A DNA stretch of 50,078 nucleotides from Armatimonadota bacterium. GTDB taxonomy: Bacteria; Armatimonadota; UBA5829; DTJY01. The translations under genes were made by a program, and so were the position numbers. The notes below the pieces were generated by a model. That model was given only the letters and a program-made list of their open reading frames with translations, was not told the origin of the DNA and did no database searches. The stretch is from NCBI GenBank assembly GCA_017993055.1, contig JAGONM010000002.1, positions 132,821 through 182,898 on the forward strand, read 5' to 3'. This document shows positions 17,908-25,053 of the stretch, one piece after another; the first letter of the stretch is position 1; every line of letters begins with the position of its first letter.

Positions 17908-17983
17908 GGGCCCGTAGCTCAGCCGGTAGAGCAACGCCCTTTTAAGGCGTGGGTCGTGCGTTCGAGTCGCACCGGGCTCACCA
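17908..17983 (+). tRNA. tRNA-Lys (anticodon TTT)
   Basis: A complete 76-nt cloverleaf with encoded CCA. The acceptor stem GGGCCCG pairs with CGGGCTC (one G-U). The D arm starts TAGCTCAGCCGGTAGAG, the anticodon stem ACGCC/GGCGT encloses the loop CTTTTAA with anticodon TTT at 34-36, and the T arm has GTTCGAGTC. It decodes AAA and AAG. A promoter lies immediately upstream. Confidence 0.97.
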
Positions 17984-18122
17984 GTCCTCTGCAGTTCGCC
18001 CCCCAAGAAAAGCAGGTATTGTTCCCGCGGCCGAAGTATAGTATAATGACGTTAGCCAAGCTCGGCGTCTGACTGGCGAATCGCCGAGTGGGATCGTACA
18101 ACTCAAAGAGGAGGTGTAGCGA

Positions 18123-18335
18123 TTGTCACCGATGACCATTGCAGGGACCCCGGTTGACATCAGGCTCTCGAAGACGCCGGAGGGCGGCTGGATTGCACGC
18201 GGCCGCATCTACGATGGCGTACTTCCGGGTGATGAGCAAGTGGATGTCACGGGGGCCAGCCGCAGAGAAGCGGAGTCCCAGTGCAGGGAGAGGCTAGAGC
18301 GGCTGATTCACGCCCTGGAGCACGGGACCGAATAA
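18123..18335 (+). CDS. Small hypothetical protein (70 aa)
   Basis: I do not recognise this protein. It has a strand-rich first half (VDIRLSKTPEGGWIARGRIYDG) and a C-terminal amphipathic helix (REAESQCRERLERLIHALE), an arrangement loosely like small HicB-type folds, but no toxin partner is adjacent. Its reality is supported by an excellent ribosome binding site, AGGAGGTG (18109-18116), six bases before a TTG start at 18123, and by a hairpin just after its stop. An ATG at 18132 is the alternative start. It lies between tRNA-Lys and UPF0182. Confidence 0.65.
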   Translation: MSPMTIAGTPVDIRLSKTPEGGWIARGRIYDGVLPGDEQVDVTGASRREAESQCRERLERLIHALEHGTE

Positions 18336-18363
18336 TCCGTGTGCCACGTGAGTCTTCGGATGC

Positions 18364-18392
18364 GGGGGACTGCCGAGTTTCGGTCGTCCCCC
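18364..18392 (+). terminator. Hairpin terminator candidate after the 70-aa gene
   Basis: GGGGGAC (18364-18370) pairs with GTCCCCC (18386-18392), and the 15-nt loop can extend pairing by CCGA/TCGG. There is no long T tract. It separates the small gene from the UPF0182 promoter ten bases downstream. Confidence 0.6.
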
Positions 18393-18401
18393 GTATCGCG
18401 T

Positions 18402-18430
18402 TTGACACGGTATTAGCCCTGTGCTAGCAT
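18402..18430 (+). promoter_or_regulatory. Promoter of the UPF0182 gene
   Basis: Perfect TTGACA (18402-18407), 17-bp spacer, TAGCAT (18425-18430). Start of transcription near 18437 leaves a 40-nt leader to the ATG at 18477. Confidence 0.75.
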
Positions 18431-18476
18431 TGTGCAGCCTCTGATCGAGGGGTTCTGTTTGGCAAGGAGTCCCACC

Positions 18477-21218
18477 ATGAAACGCAGCCTCTGGCCGATC
18501 GTCGGCGTTGTCGCTCTTCTGCTCCTCGTCTTTGGAGGCTCTATCGCCCGGTTCTACACCGACTGGCTCTGGTTTGGCGAAGTCGTCTACCGGACGGTGT
18601 TCTGGACGGCGATCAAGACAAAGCTGGCGATGGGATTCATCGCGGGCGCCGTCTTCTTCCTCATTATGTTCACCAACCTCTGGCTCGCGCGGAAACTCGC
18701 GCCGCCCGTGCTCGAGCACTACGACGGAAACGTCCTCCGCGCCCGGTTTGGCAGGATAGCTCGGAAGGGGCTCACGTTTCTGATCTTCGGCGCGGCCCTC
18801 GCCGCAAGCGTACTGGTCGGCCTTGAAGCCTCCTCTCACTGGATGAGTTGGCAGATGTACGCCAACGGAACGAAGTTCCTGGATACCGATCCGATCTTCG
18901 GCCGTAACGTCGGCTTCTACGTGTTTCAACTCGGCTTCCTCAGGTACGCCTACGGGTGGCTGATGTTCACCGTCGTTGTGACCGCGCTCGCAACCGCGGC
19001 GGTCCACTACCTCGACCGGGCGATAGAGATTCTCGCCGGGATGCCGACCTTCGCGCCGCACGTCAAGGCCCACCTCTCCCTGCTCTTCGCCGCAGCGCTG
19101 CTCGTCAAGGCGTGGGGGTACAGGCTCGACGCATACAACCTGCTGTACTCGCCGAGCGGAGTCGTCTTTGGCGCCGGTTACACAGACATCCATGCGCGTC
19201 TGCCGGCCTACAACGTGTTGATCGTCATCGCCGTTATGGCCGCGATTCTGGCGCTCATTAACATCTTCCGCCGAGGCATAATGCTCCCGGCGGCCGCGCT
19301 GGTGATGCTGGTCGGCGGGTCTCTCATTATGGGTGCGCTATACCCGGCCGGCGTGCAGTTTGCCAAGGTCAAGCCGGATGAGATCAGGCTGGAGTCGCCG
19401 TATATCAAACACAGCATCCAGGCGACTCGCAAGGCCTTTGATCTGAACAGGATAGAGTCGAAGGATTTTGCGGCGCTCACCAACCTGACCGCGAAGGACA
19501 TCGAAAACAACCGTGCCACCATCAACAGCATCCGGCTCTGGGACTACAGGCCGCTGAACAGAACCTACGGCCAGCTTCAGGAGTTGTGGCAGGCATACGA
19601 TATCGCCAACGTTGACGTGGACCGCTACACTATCAACGGAGAGATCCGGCAGGTCACTCTGGCCGCGCGCGAACTCTCATCCGAGCAGTTGAACAAGGTT
19701 ACGGAGCCGACCTGGCAGAATCAACGCCTGCAGTTCACCCACGGCTATGGGGCGGTCATGAGCCCCGTGAACCGCGTCGCCGGGGAGGGCCTTCCCGACT
19801 TCTTCATCAGTGGCATACCTCCGACCTCGCCCGTCGGCATCAGCATTGAAGTGCCTCAGATCTACTTCGGCGAGAGAACTTACGACTACGTCATCTCGAA
19901 CACGAAGCAGGCGGAGTTCGACTATCCGCACTCCGGCGATCCCAAATACACGAACTATTCCGGCAACGGCGGCATCCGACTCGATTCGTACATCAAGAAG
20001 CTTGCTTTCTCTACCCGATTCTCCGACATCAACATGATCTTGCCGAACCCGCTCACCAAGGACAGCCGGATCATGTTTCGCCGGGAGATCACCGAGCGCG
20101 TTAGGACGATCTTTCCTTTCCTGATGTACGACCCGGATCCGTACCTCGTAATATCGGGCGGCCGGATGTACTGGATGATTGACGCGTATACCGTCTCGAG
20201 CAGATACCCTTACTCGCGGCCGCATCAAGTAGGCAACTACCCTGTCAACTATATGCGCAATGCGGTCAAGATCGTCGTGGACGCCTATCATGGCACAGTA
20301 GATTTCTACACCGCCGACGCGGACGATCCGTTGCTGAAGACATACGCCCGCATCTTTCCGGGCGTGTTCAGGCCTCTCGACTCGATGCCGGCCGATCTGC
20401 GGCAGCACGTGCGGTACCCGGAACAGCTCTTCCTGGCGCAGTCGAACGTTCTGCTCACCTACCACATGCAGGATCCAAGGGAGTTCTACGCCAAGAACGA
20501 CCGGTGGGACATACCGAACGAGATCGTCGAGACGGGTGGGGGACAGCAGCCGGTGGAGCCTTACTACGTCGTTACCAGATTGCCCGGTGAGAAGAAGGAG
20601 GAGTTTCTGATGATGCTCCCCTTCACTCCCGCGAACAAAGACAACATGATTGCATGGATGGCGGCGAAATGCGGCCCCGACGACTACGGCCGGATGATTC
20701 TCTATCACTTCCCCAAGGAGAAGTGGATATCGGGGCCGGCGCAGATCGAGGCGCGCATCAACCAGGATCCGGCGATCTCGCCTCAGTTGAACCTGTGGAA
20801 TCAGCAGGGATCGCGAGTCAACCGCGGCAACCTGCTGGTGATCCCGATTGAGAAGTCGCTCATCTACGTCGAGCCGCTGTACCTGGAGTCGGATACGAGC
20901 AAGATCCCCGAACTGAGGCGTGTGATCGTCGCGTACGGCGACCGCATAGCGATGGAGGATACTCTCGACGCGTCCCTGGCGCGCATCTTCGGAGGGGAAG
21001 TCGGCCGATCCGAGCCGGCGAGCAGCCCCGCCGCCCCGGCTACGGGCGCCCCTTCCGCCGCTCCGGCTACCGATGCGGGCAGGCTCTCAGAGCAAGCGTT
21101 CGCTGAATACCAGCGGGCGAAGGAGCTTCAGCGGAAGGGTGACTGGGCAGGATACGGTCAGCAGCTCGATAAGCTGGAGGACACCTTGAAGCGCCTCCGC
21201 GCGTTGAGCAGGAAGTGA
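18477..21218 (+). CDS. UPF0182 family large membrane protein
   Basis: The 913-residue protein has about seven transmembrane helices in its first 300 residues (near 7-24, 50-70, 99-117, 160-182, 206-222, 248-266 and 275-292), then a roughly 600-residue soluble domain, and an Ala/Pro-rich linker (850-875) before a short charged helix. Family hallmarks include IARFYTDWLWFGEVVYRTVFW at the start and RGNLLVIPIEKSLIYVEPLYL near residue 785. UPF0182 proteins occur in Actinobacteria, Cyanobacteria and others, and no activity is established. The ATG at 18477 has AAGGAG eight bases upstream; a longer frame is rejected because the promoter overlaps it. Confidence 0.95.
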   Translation: MKRSLWPIVGVVALLLLVFGGSIARFYTDWLWFGEVVYRTVFWTAIKTKLAMGFIAGAVFFLIMFTNLWLARKLAPPVLEHYDGNVLRARFGRIARKGLTFLIFGAALAASVLVGLEASSHWMSWQMYANGTKFLDTDPIFGRNVGFYVFQLGFLRYAYGWLMFTVVVTALATAAVHYLDRAIEILAGMPTFAPHVKAHLSLLFAAALLVKAWGYRLDAYNLLYSPSGVVFGAGYTDIHARLPAYNVLIVIAVMAAILALINIFRRGIMLPAAALVMLVGGSLIMGALYPAGVQFAKVKPDEIRLESPYIKHSIQATRKAFDLNRIESKDFAALTNLTAKDIENNRATINSIRLWDYRPLNRTYGQLQELWQAYDIANVDVDRYTINGEIRQVTLAARELSSEQLNKVTEPTWQNQRLQFTHGYGAVMSPVNRVAGEGLPDFFISGIPPTSPVGISIEVPQIYFGERTYDYVISNTKQAEFDYPHSGDPKYTNYSGNGGIRLDSYIKKLAFSTRFSDINMILPNPLTKDSRIMFRREITERVRTIFPFLMYDPDPYLVISGGRMYWMIDAYTVSSRYPYSRPHQVGNYPVNYMRNAVKIVVDAYHGTVDFYTADADDPLLKTYARIFPGVFRPLDSMPADLRQHVRYPEQLFLAQSNVLLTYHMQDPREFYAKNDRWDIPNEIVETGGGQQPVEPYYVVTRLPGEKKEEFLMMLPFTPANKDNMIAWMAAKCGPDDYGRMILYHFPKEKWISGPAQIEARINQDPAISPQLNLWNQQGSRVNRGNLLVIPIEKSLIYVEPLYLESDTSKIPELRRVIVAYGDRIAMEDTLDASLARIFGGEVGRSEPASSPAAPATGAPSAAPATDAGRLSEQAFAEYQRAKELQRKGDWAGYGQQLDKLEDTLKRLRALSRK

Positions 21219-21305
21219 CGATTCGGGCGAAGGGGCGACATACCGGCACTATGGGTAGCGGCTCACCCGCAGACGGAGTTGCCGACGCTTCACCCTGAAC
21301 CACCG

Positions 21306-21488
21306 ATGCAAGTGGACAAGATAACAGAGTTCCTGGTAGTCCTGATATTCGCGCTCGCGGTCGGCACGGGCGCAATCCTTTCGATCCTCTATCTGGAGGA
21401 GACGCCGCGTGCGGTCGCCATCGTCCTCGTGCTGATCTTGGCCCTCGTGTCGTGGCAGTATCTCCGCAGACGTTTCGGGCGAGCATAG
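21306..21488 (+). CDS. Tiny membrane protein (60 aa)
   Basis: I do not recognise a family. The product has two hydrophobic segments (FLVVLIFALAVGTGAILSIL and AVAIVLVLILALVSW) joined by a short YLEETPRA turn, and ends in a basic RRRFGRA, which by the positive-inside rule places both ends in the cytoplasm. There is no convincing ribosome binding site at the ATG at 21306; an in-frame TTG at 21279 adds nine residues. It is 87 nt downstream of UPF0182 and could be cotranscribed. It converges with the GHL10 gene. Confidence 0.55.
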   Translation: MQVDKITEFLVVLIFALAVGTGAILSILYLEETPRAVAIVLVLILALVSWQYLRRRFGRA

Positions 21489-21510
21489 GCGACCTGCTCG
21501 GTCTTCGTCG

Positions 21511-23457
21511 TCAGGGACTCATGAAGGCCTCTAGCGTCTTCACCAGTTCCGACGAACCTCCGTAGAAGATCCATCCTCTCTCGGGTTGTTGCGGGCTGAT
21601 CACCGGTATGAGTTCCAATAGCCGGGCCATGTCGCCGCCATCTCGCAGTAGCGGCACGACTGCAGCGTACTTGGATGCCGCCGCGTAGAGCGCATTCACC
21701 GACTGTACGTCCGGGTGTTCGGCAACGTGCCCCAGGTCCGTAGCGCCCAACCGCACCTCGGGCAGGACTGCGCCGACTCCTGGGAGTTGCGCCCAGCGTC
21801 CCGGCGACTGAGCGTCGGAATCGAAGTCGAGCGTCACCGAGAATACCGCATCCGGTTTGATGGCCTTGAGCGCCGTGCCCGTTTCGCCGATCAACCCTGT
21901 CAGCTTTCCTCTGCGGAATCGGTCCCAGATCGCCTGCGCCTCGAGGTCCTCCGGCGACCTCGCGCCCTCGGAATCCACGTCAATGGGGTCCACCTGGTGC
22001 GCGCGGATCATCTCCTTGCGAACCTCGACGGTGTAGCCGAAGGGCACGGACATGTCGCGTCCGTTCACAACGAACGGCCCGCTCCTCGGGTACTCGACCC
22101 GGTCGAGGCATACTCCCGAGATGTCGTACTTCGAGGCGATCTCCCGCACTACTGACCGAAGCAGTCTCGCGGTCTGAGACGATGCCGGACAAAGGTATAC
22201 CTCCGTCTCCGGCGATTCTGGTGCCGTGTTGCTCGGACCCAGTTCGGCCGATGCCGACTGCTGCCATTTCGACTGCTCCGCGTACGTTCGGTCGAGCAGG
22301 TTTCGGTCCTCCGACGCGCGGAATCTGGCGGGCGGCGGCGGGGGATGCGATGCATCGCCCCAGAGCGTCGCGTCCACGACGGCGTGAACCTTCATGCCGT
22401 GTTCGTCTGCTCTGCGGATCAACGCCGCCAGACGGTCTTCGTCCCCGGATCCGGGCTCTCCGATCGTGAGGACCCTGCTGGGATAGATGGCCTGGCCGCG
22501 CCGGATGACCGGCACGAAAACGTTCTCGAAGTTGCGTTCCTTTGCAGTCTCGAACAGCGCGGTCAGGTCGCCCGGCTTCTCGTCAGTGAGCCAGATGCCG
22601 TACAGGTGATCGGGTAGCGATGCCTCCTTGGTGGGTTCGCCTACGTTTACGGTGACGGTTCTAGGTCCCATTTCCGTGGTTGTTAGGTCGTCGTCGGGCT
22701 CGGTCGGGACCGCGGTGAGCGGCGACTCGACCATGAACCTGCCGCTCGGCGAGTCAATCACCATAGCCGCGGTCATGCTGATTCCGAGGCGGGGCGCTTG
22801 CGTCACTAGCAGGTTGCTTGGAATCCACGTCTCGCGCGGCTTGAAACCCTTCGAGAGCAGCGCAGAGTTGAGCCATTCGAGTTGGGAACGAGTCATGGTA
22901 GCGACAGTCAGCGCGCCGTCATAGGCGATCTGCTCGCGCTGAAGTGGGGTCAACTCCCACTCGGGATCGAAGCTCGGAGGGAACGGCATCGTGTCGTAGA
23001 GCCACTCGCTGACAGCGGTCTTCACGGTCCTGGCGATCTCGGTCTTCCGGGCCTCGCCATAGCGTTCCTCCCATCTGGCGACCGCCGTCCCCCGTGCGTC
23101 CTTCGTCAGGAAGAAGATGTCGTCCACAAGCCGCCACTGCAGGCCCGTGACCTCCTCGACGCAGGTCATCACAGTCTCTAGGCGTGCTGCGGAGGCCTGT
23201 ATCGAAATGGCGGACTCGGCGAACCGCCGGTCAACGTTGAACTCGGCGGACGTCTGCCGGTCGAGCTGGGCGCAGATCTCGCGCAGGGAGATGGACCTTC
23301 CGGATACGGTGACCAGACTGATCATCATGGGGTCGGACCGCCAGTCGAGTTCGGCCTTGCGGTCCGCATTCGAGGGAAGGGATGCCAGCGCGACCAGGAC
23401 CGTCAGCACCGCCGGCAGCACACGATGCGCCTGATTGGCGACGTTCTCACTCGGCAT
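21511..23457 (-). CDS. Secreted STN-like / GHL10 (DUF187-type) glycoside-hydrolase-like protein
   Basis: The 648-residue product has an N-terminal export signal (hydrophobic VLPAVLTVLVALASLPSNA), a region about 43-125 resembling the short secretin/TonB N-terminal (STN) domain, and a TIM-barrel-like domain from about 285 to 600. The latter includes LYGIWLTDEKPGDL, ADEHGMKVHAVVDATLWG, YDISGVCLDRVEYPRSGP and AIKPDAVFSVTLDF, a pattern like glycosyl-hydrolase-like 10 (YngK/DUF187) proteins. Catalytic residues cannot be fixed by eye; D and E in CLDRVEYP are candidates. The ATG at 23457 lies inside the end of the upstream gene (11-nt overlap) with GGGAGGTGATT upstream, so translation is coupled. The STN-GHL10 combination is unusual. 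Confidence 0.75.
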   Translation of the reverse strand: MPSENVANQAHRVLPAVLTVLVALASLPSNADRKAELDWRSDPMMISLVTVSGRSISLREICAQLDRQTSAEFNVDRRFAESAISIQASAARLETVMTCVEEVTGLQWRLVDDIFFLTKDARGTAVARWEERYGEARKTEIARTVKTAVSEWLYDTMPFPPSFDPEWELTPLQREQIAYDGALTVATMTRSQLEWLNSALLSKGFKPRETWIPSNLLVTQAPRLGISMTAAMVIDSPSGRFMVESPLTAVPTEPDDDLTTTEMGPRTVTVNVGEPTKEASLPDHLYGIWLTDEKPGDLTALFETAKERNFENVFVPVIRRGQAIYPSRVLTIGEPGSGDEDRLAALIRRADEHGMKVHAVVDATLWGDASHPPPPPARFRASEDRNLLDRTYAEQSKWQQSASAELGPSNTAPESPETEVYLCPASSQTARLLRSVVREIASKYDISGVCLDRVEYPRSGPFVVNGRDMSVPFGYTVEVRKEMIRAHQVDPIDVDSEGARSPEDLEAQAIWDRFRRGKLTGLIGETGTALKAIKPDAVFSVTLDFDSDAQSPGRWAQLPGVGAVLPEVRLGATDLGHVAEHPDVQSVNALYAAASKYAAVVPLLRDGGDMARLLELIPVISPQQPERGWIFYGGSSELVKTLEAFMSP

Positions 23458-24112
23458 TCTGAATCACCTCCCTCTCGGCTGCCAGTTTCGCGTACGGCGT
23501 GGAATCGAGGGGGAGCGCCTGGCCGTCGCCGCCTTCGGTCGCCGGGATGTTCAGGTAGGGCATCACGCGGAAGAACACCGCGGTCTGCTCGGGCTTCGGA
23601 ACGGATACATCGTCGGCAAACGGTGCTAAGATCGCGGTCACAGTCTGCTGCTGGTCGGGAGTCATGTCCGCGTAGGAAAGAGGTGCTCCTCGAGAGACGT
23701 AGAAAAGCTGCATCTCGCTCAGCGACGCGAGCAGTGCGGTCATTCCTTGTTCCGGAGTGAGCTTCTCCTTCGGCGGGGTGGCGACATTCTCAAGCTTGAC
23801 GGGTCGTTTGAACACGATCACGGTGTCCTCTATATACCAGCTCAGGCCGCTGATCTTGGCGAGAGCGTTGAGGACCTCGCGCAGGGTCTCCCGGGTCCAT
23901 GAGGCGATGAGGCCGGTCGGCTCGATCGGCGCCGCGATGCTGACGCCGGCCGCGCGCCCGATCGCCCATGCCGCATCGCCCATCGAGGTGCCGTCCAGAA
24001 CGAGGTCAACGCGATCGTCGAGCTTGGAGAAGTCGAACGCACCGGCGCACATCACCGGCATCCAAAAGATGAGAGCGACAAGAACCAGCCTGCTGAACAC
24101 GGGCAGTTTCAC
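23447..24112 (-). CDS. Secreted STN-like domain protein
   Basis: This 221-residue protein has a signal peptide (VKLPVFSRLVLVALIFWMPVMCAGA) and an STN-like region: VDLVLDGTSMGDAAWAIGRAAGVSI, then LREVLNALAKISGLSWYIEDTVIVFKRP, the two-helix, three-strand pattern also seen in the neighbouring GHL10 protein. STN domains usually precede secretin or TonB-receptor channels, but none follows here. The GTG at 24112 has GGAG about eight bases upstream and starts the signal peptide cleanly. It overlaps the GHL10 gene by 11 nt. Both are read from a divergent promoter shared with tsaB. Confidence 0.7.
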   Translation of the reverse strand: MKLPVFSRLVLVALIFWMPVMCAGAFDFSKLDDRVDLVLDGTSMGDAAWAIGRAAGVSIAAPIEPTGLIASWTRETLREVLNALAKISGLSWYIEDTVIVFKRPVKLENVATPPKEKLTPEQGMTALLASLSEMQLFYVSRGAPLSYADMTPDQQQTVTAILAPFADDVSVPKPEQTAVFFRVMPYLNIPATEGGDGQALPLDSTPYAKLAAEREVIQNAE

Positions 24113-24183
24113 GGCAGTTACTCCTCTGCTTATAGGTTCATCGGCGTCAGGCCCATCATGCCCAATACATGCAGTCCGCACGC

Positions 24184-24212
24184 ATTCTATCACCCGCGAG
24201 GTGGATTGGCAA
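24184..24212 (-). promoter_or_regulatory. Promoter of the STN / GHL10 pair
   Basis: Minus strand: TTGCCA (24212-24207), 17-bp spacer, TAGAAT (24189-24184). Transcription from about 24177 gives a 65-nt leader. Its -35 box lies only two bases from that of the divergent tsaB promoter, so the two probably compete for polymerase. Confidence 0.7.
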
Positions 24213-24214
24213 TG

Positions 24215-24243
24215 TTGACTGTGCATCCGGGTAAGCCTATAAT
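24215..24243 (+). promoter_or_regulatory. Promoter of tsaB giving a nearly leaderless mRNA
   Basis: TTGACT (24215-24220), 17-bp spacer, perfect TATAAT (24238-24243). The ATG of tsaB is at 24256, so with a usual start 6-8 bases after the -10 box the 5' leader would be about 4-7 nt and could not carry a Shine-Dalgarno sequence. Confidence 0.75.
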
Positions 24244-24255
24244 CGCAGTGAGTTC

Positions 24256-25035
24256 ATGATCTGCCTCTCGCTCGAAACTACGACTGACATAAGCAGCATC
24301 GCGATCACCGACGGCGCGGAGATCCTCGGGGAGTACGACTTCGCGCACCACATGGATCTCTCCCAGCGGCTGATGCCAAACGTCGTCAACCTGATGAAGG
24401 ACTGCAAGCTGGCGATGAGCGACCTGCAGGCCGTGGGTGTTTCGCTCGGGCCGGGGTCATTCACCGGGCTTCGGATCGGCGTCGTCACTGCGAAGACGCT
24501 CGCGCAGACCCTCGGCATCCCTATCGCGGGGATCGTCACCCTCGACCTCCTCGCCCGCCAGTTCGACTACCTGCCCGGCGCGCTCGTCTGCCCGCTCATC
24601 AAGGTCCGCAAGGGCGAGGTCTACTACTCCTTCTACCGCACCGGCCTCATCGCGGTGCACCGCCTCACCGGGTACGAGGCAGGTCCGATCGAGGACGTCG
24701 TGAGCATGGCCCGGACCGCCCCCTTACCTGCAAGCGGAAAGGGGTCTTCCAGCACCACCACCTCTCCCTCGAAGGGAGAGGGCCGGGGTGAGGGTAGCAG
24801 CTCCATCATCTTCTGCGGCGATGCCCTCAGAGCCAACCTTCCCGCCTTGACGGAAGCTCTCGGCGGCCGGGTTATCGCCGCGCCTGAGTGGCTCTCGTAC
24901 CCCAAGGCCTCTACGGTCGGAAGGCTCGCAGTCGAGAAGATCGAGGCCGGGGAGGCGAGCGATCCTTTCTCGCTCGTCCCGTTTTACATCCGCCGCTCAG
25001 CCCCGGAGATGCGCCTGGGCGATACCTGCGAGTGA
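24256..25035 (+). CDS. tsaB: tRNA threonylcarbamoyladenosine biosynthesis protein TsaB, with in-frame repeat insertion
   Basis: TsaB is the dimerisation partner of TsaD in t6A37 formation. Family motifs are MICLSLETTTDISSIAI at the start, VGVSLGPGSFTGLRIGVVTAKTLAQTLGIPI (about 60-90) and a C-terminal PFYIRRSAPE. The ASKHA-like fold is intact up to residue 150. Residues about 155-184 are a low-complexity Ser/Gly/Lys insertion encoded by a palindromic repeat; the conserved FCGDA element then resumes. Because the frame and both flanking conserved blocks are kept, the gene is probably functional. TsaC, the other t6A enzyme, is encoded at 7249. Confidence 0.93.
   Translation: MICLSLETTTDISSIAITDGAEILGEYDFAHHMDLSQRLMPNVVNLMKDCKLAMSDLQAVGVSLGPGSFTGLRIGVVTAKTLAQTLGIPIAGIVTLDLLARQFDYLPGALVCPLIKVRKGEVYYSFYRTGLIAVHRLTGYEAGPIEDVVSMARTAPLPASGKGSSSTTTSPSKGEGRGEGSSSIIFCGDALRANLPALTEALGGRVIAAPEWLSYPKASTVGRLAVEKIEAGEASDPFSLVPFYIRRSAPEMRLGDTCE
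24718..24799 (+). repeat. Palindromic repeat element inserted in frame in tsaB
   Basis: Two hairpins in tandem: CCCCTTACC with GGAAAGGGG around a TGCAAGC loop (24720-24744, one A-A mismatch), and CTCTCCCT (24762-24769) with AGGGAGAG (24773-24780) around CGA, followed by GGCCGGGGTGAGGG. The same text style (a CTCTCCC-type palindrome followed by CCGGGGTGAGGG) is a common dispersed intergenic repeat in many bacterial genomes. Here it is read through as about 28 codons. No target duplication could be defined by eye. Confidence 0.75.
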
Positions 25036-25053
25036 ACCGCCCACCGACTGAAT

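Noticed and set aside
17737-18006. Minus-strand open frame with the phrase GATRTHDPRLKRALLYRLSYGP
   Set aside because: This is the well-known false translation across the reverse of a tRNA gene, here tRNA-Lys.
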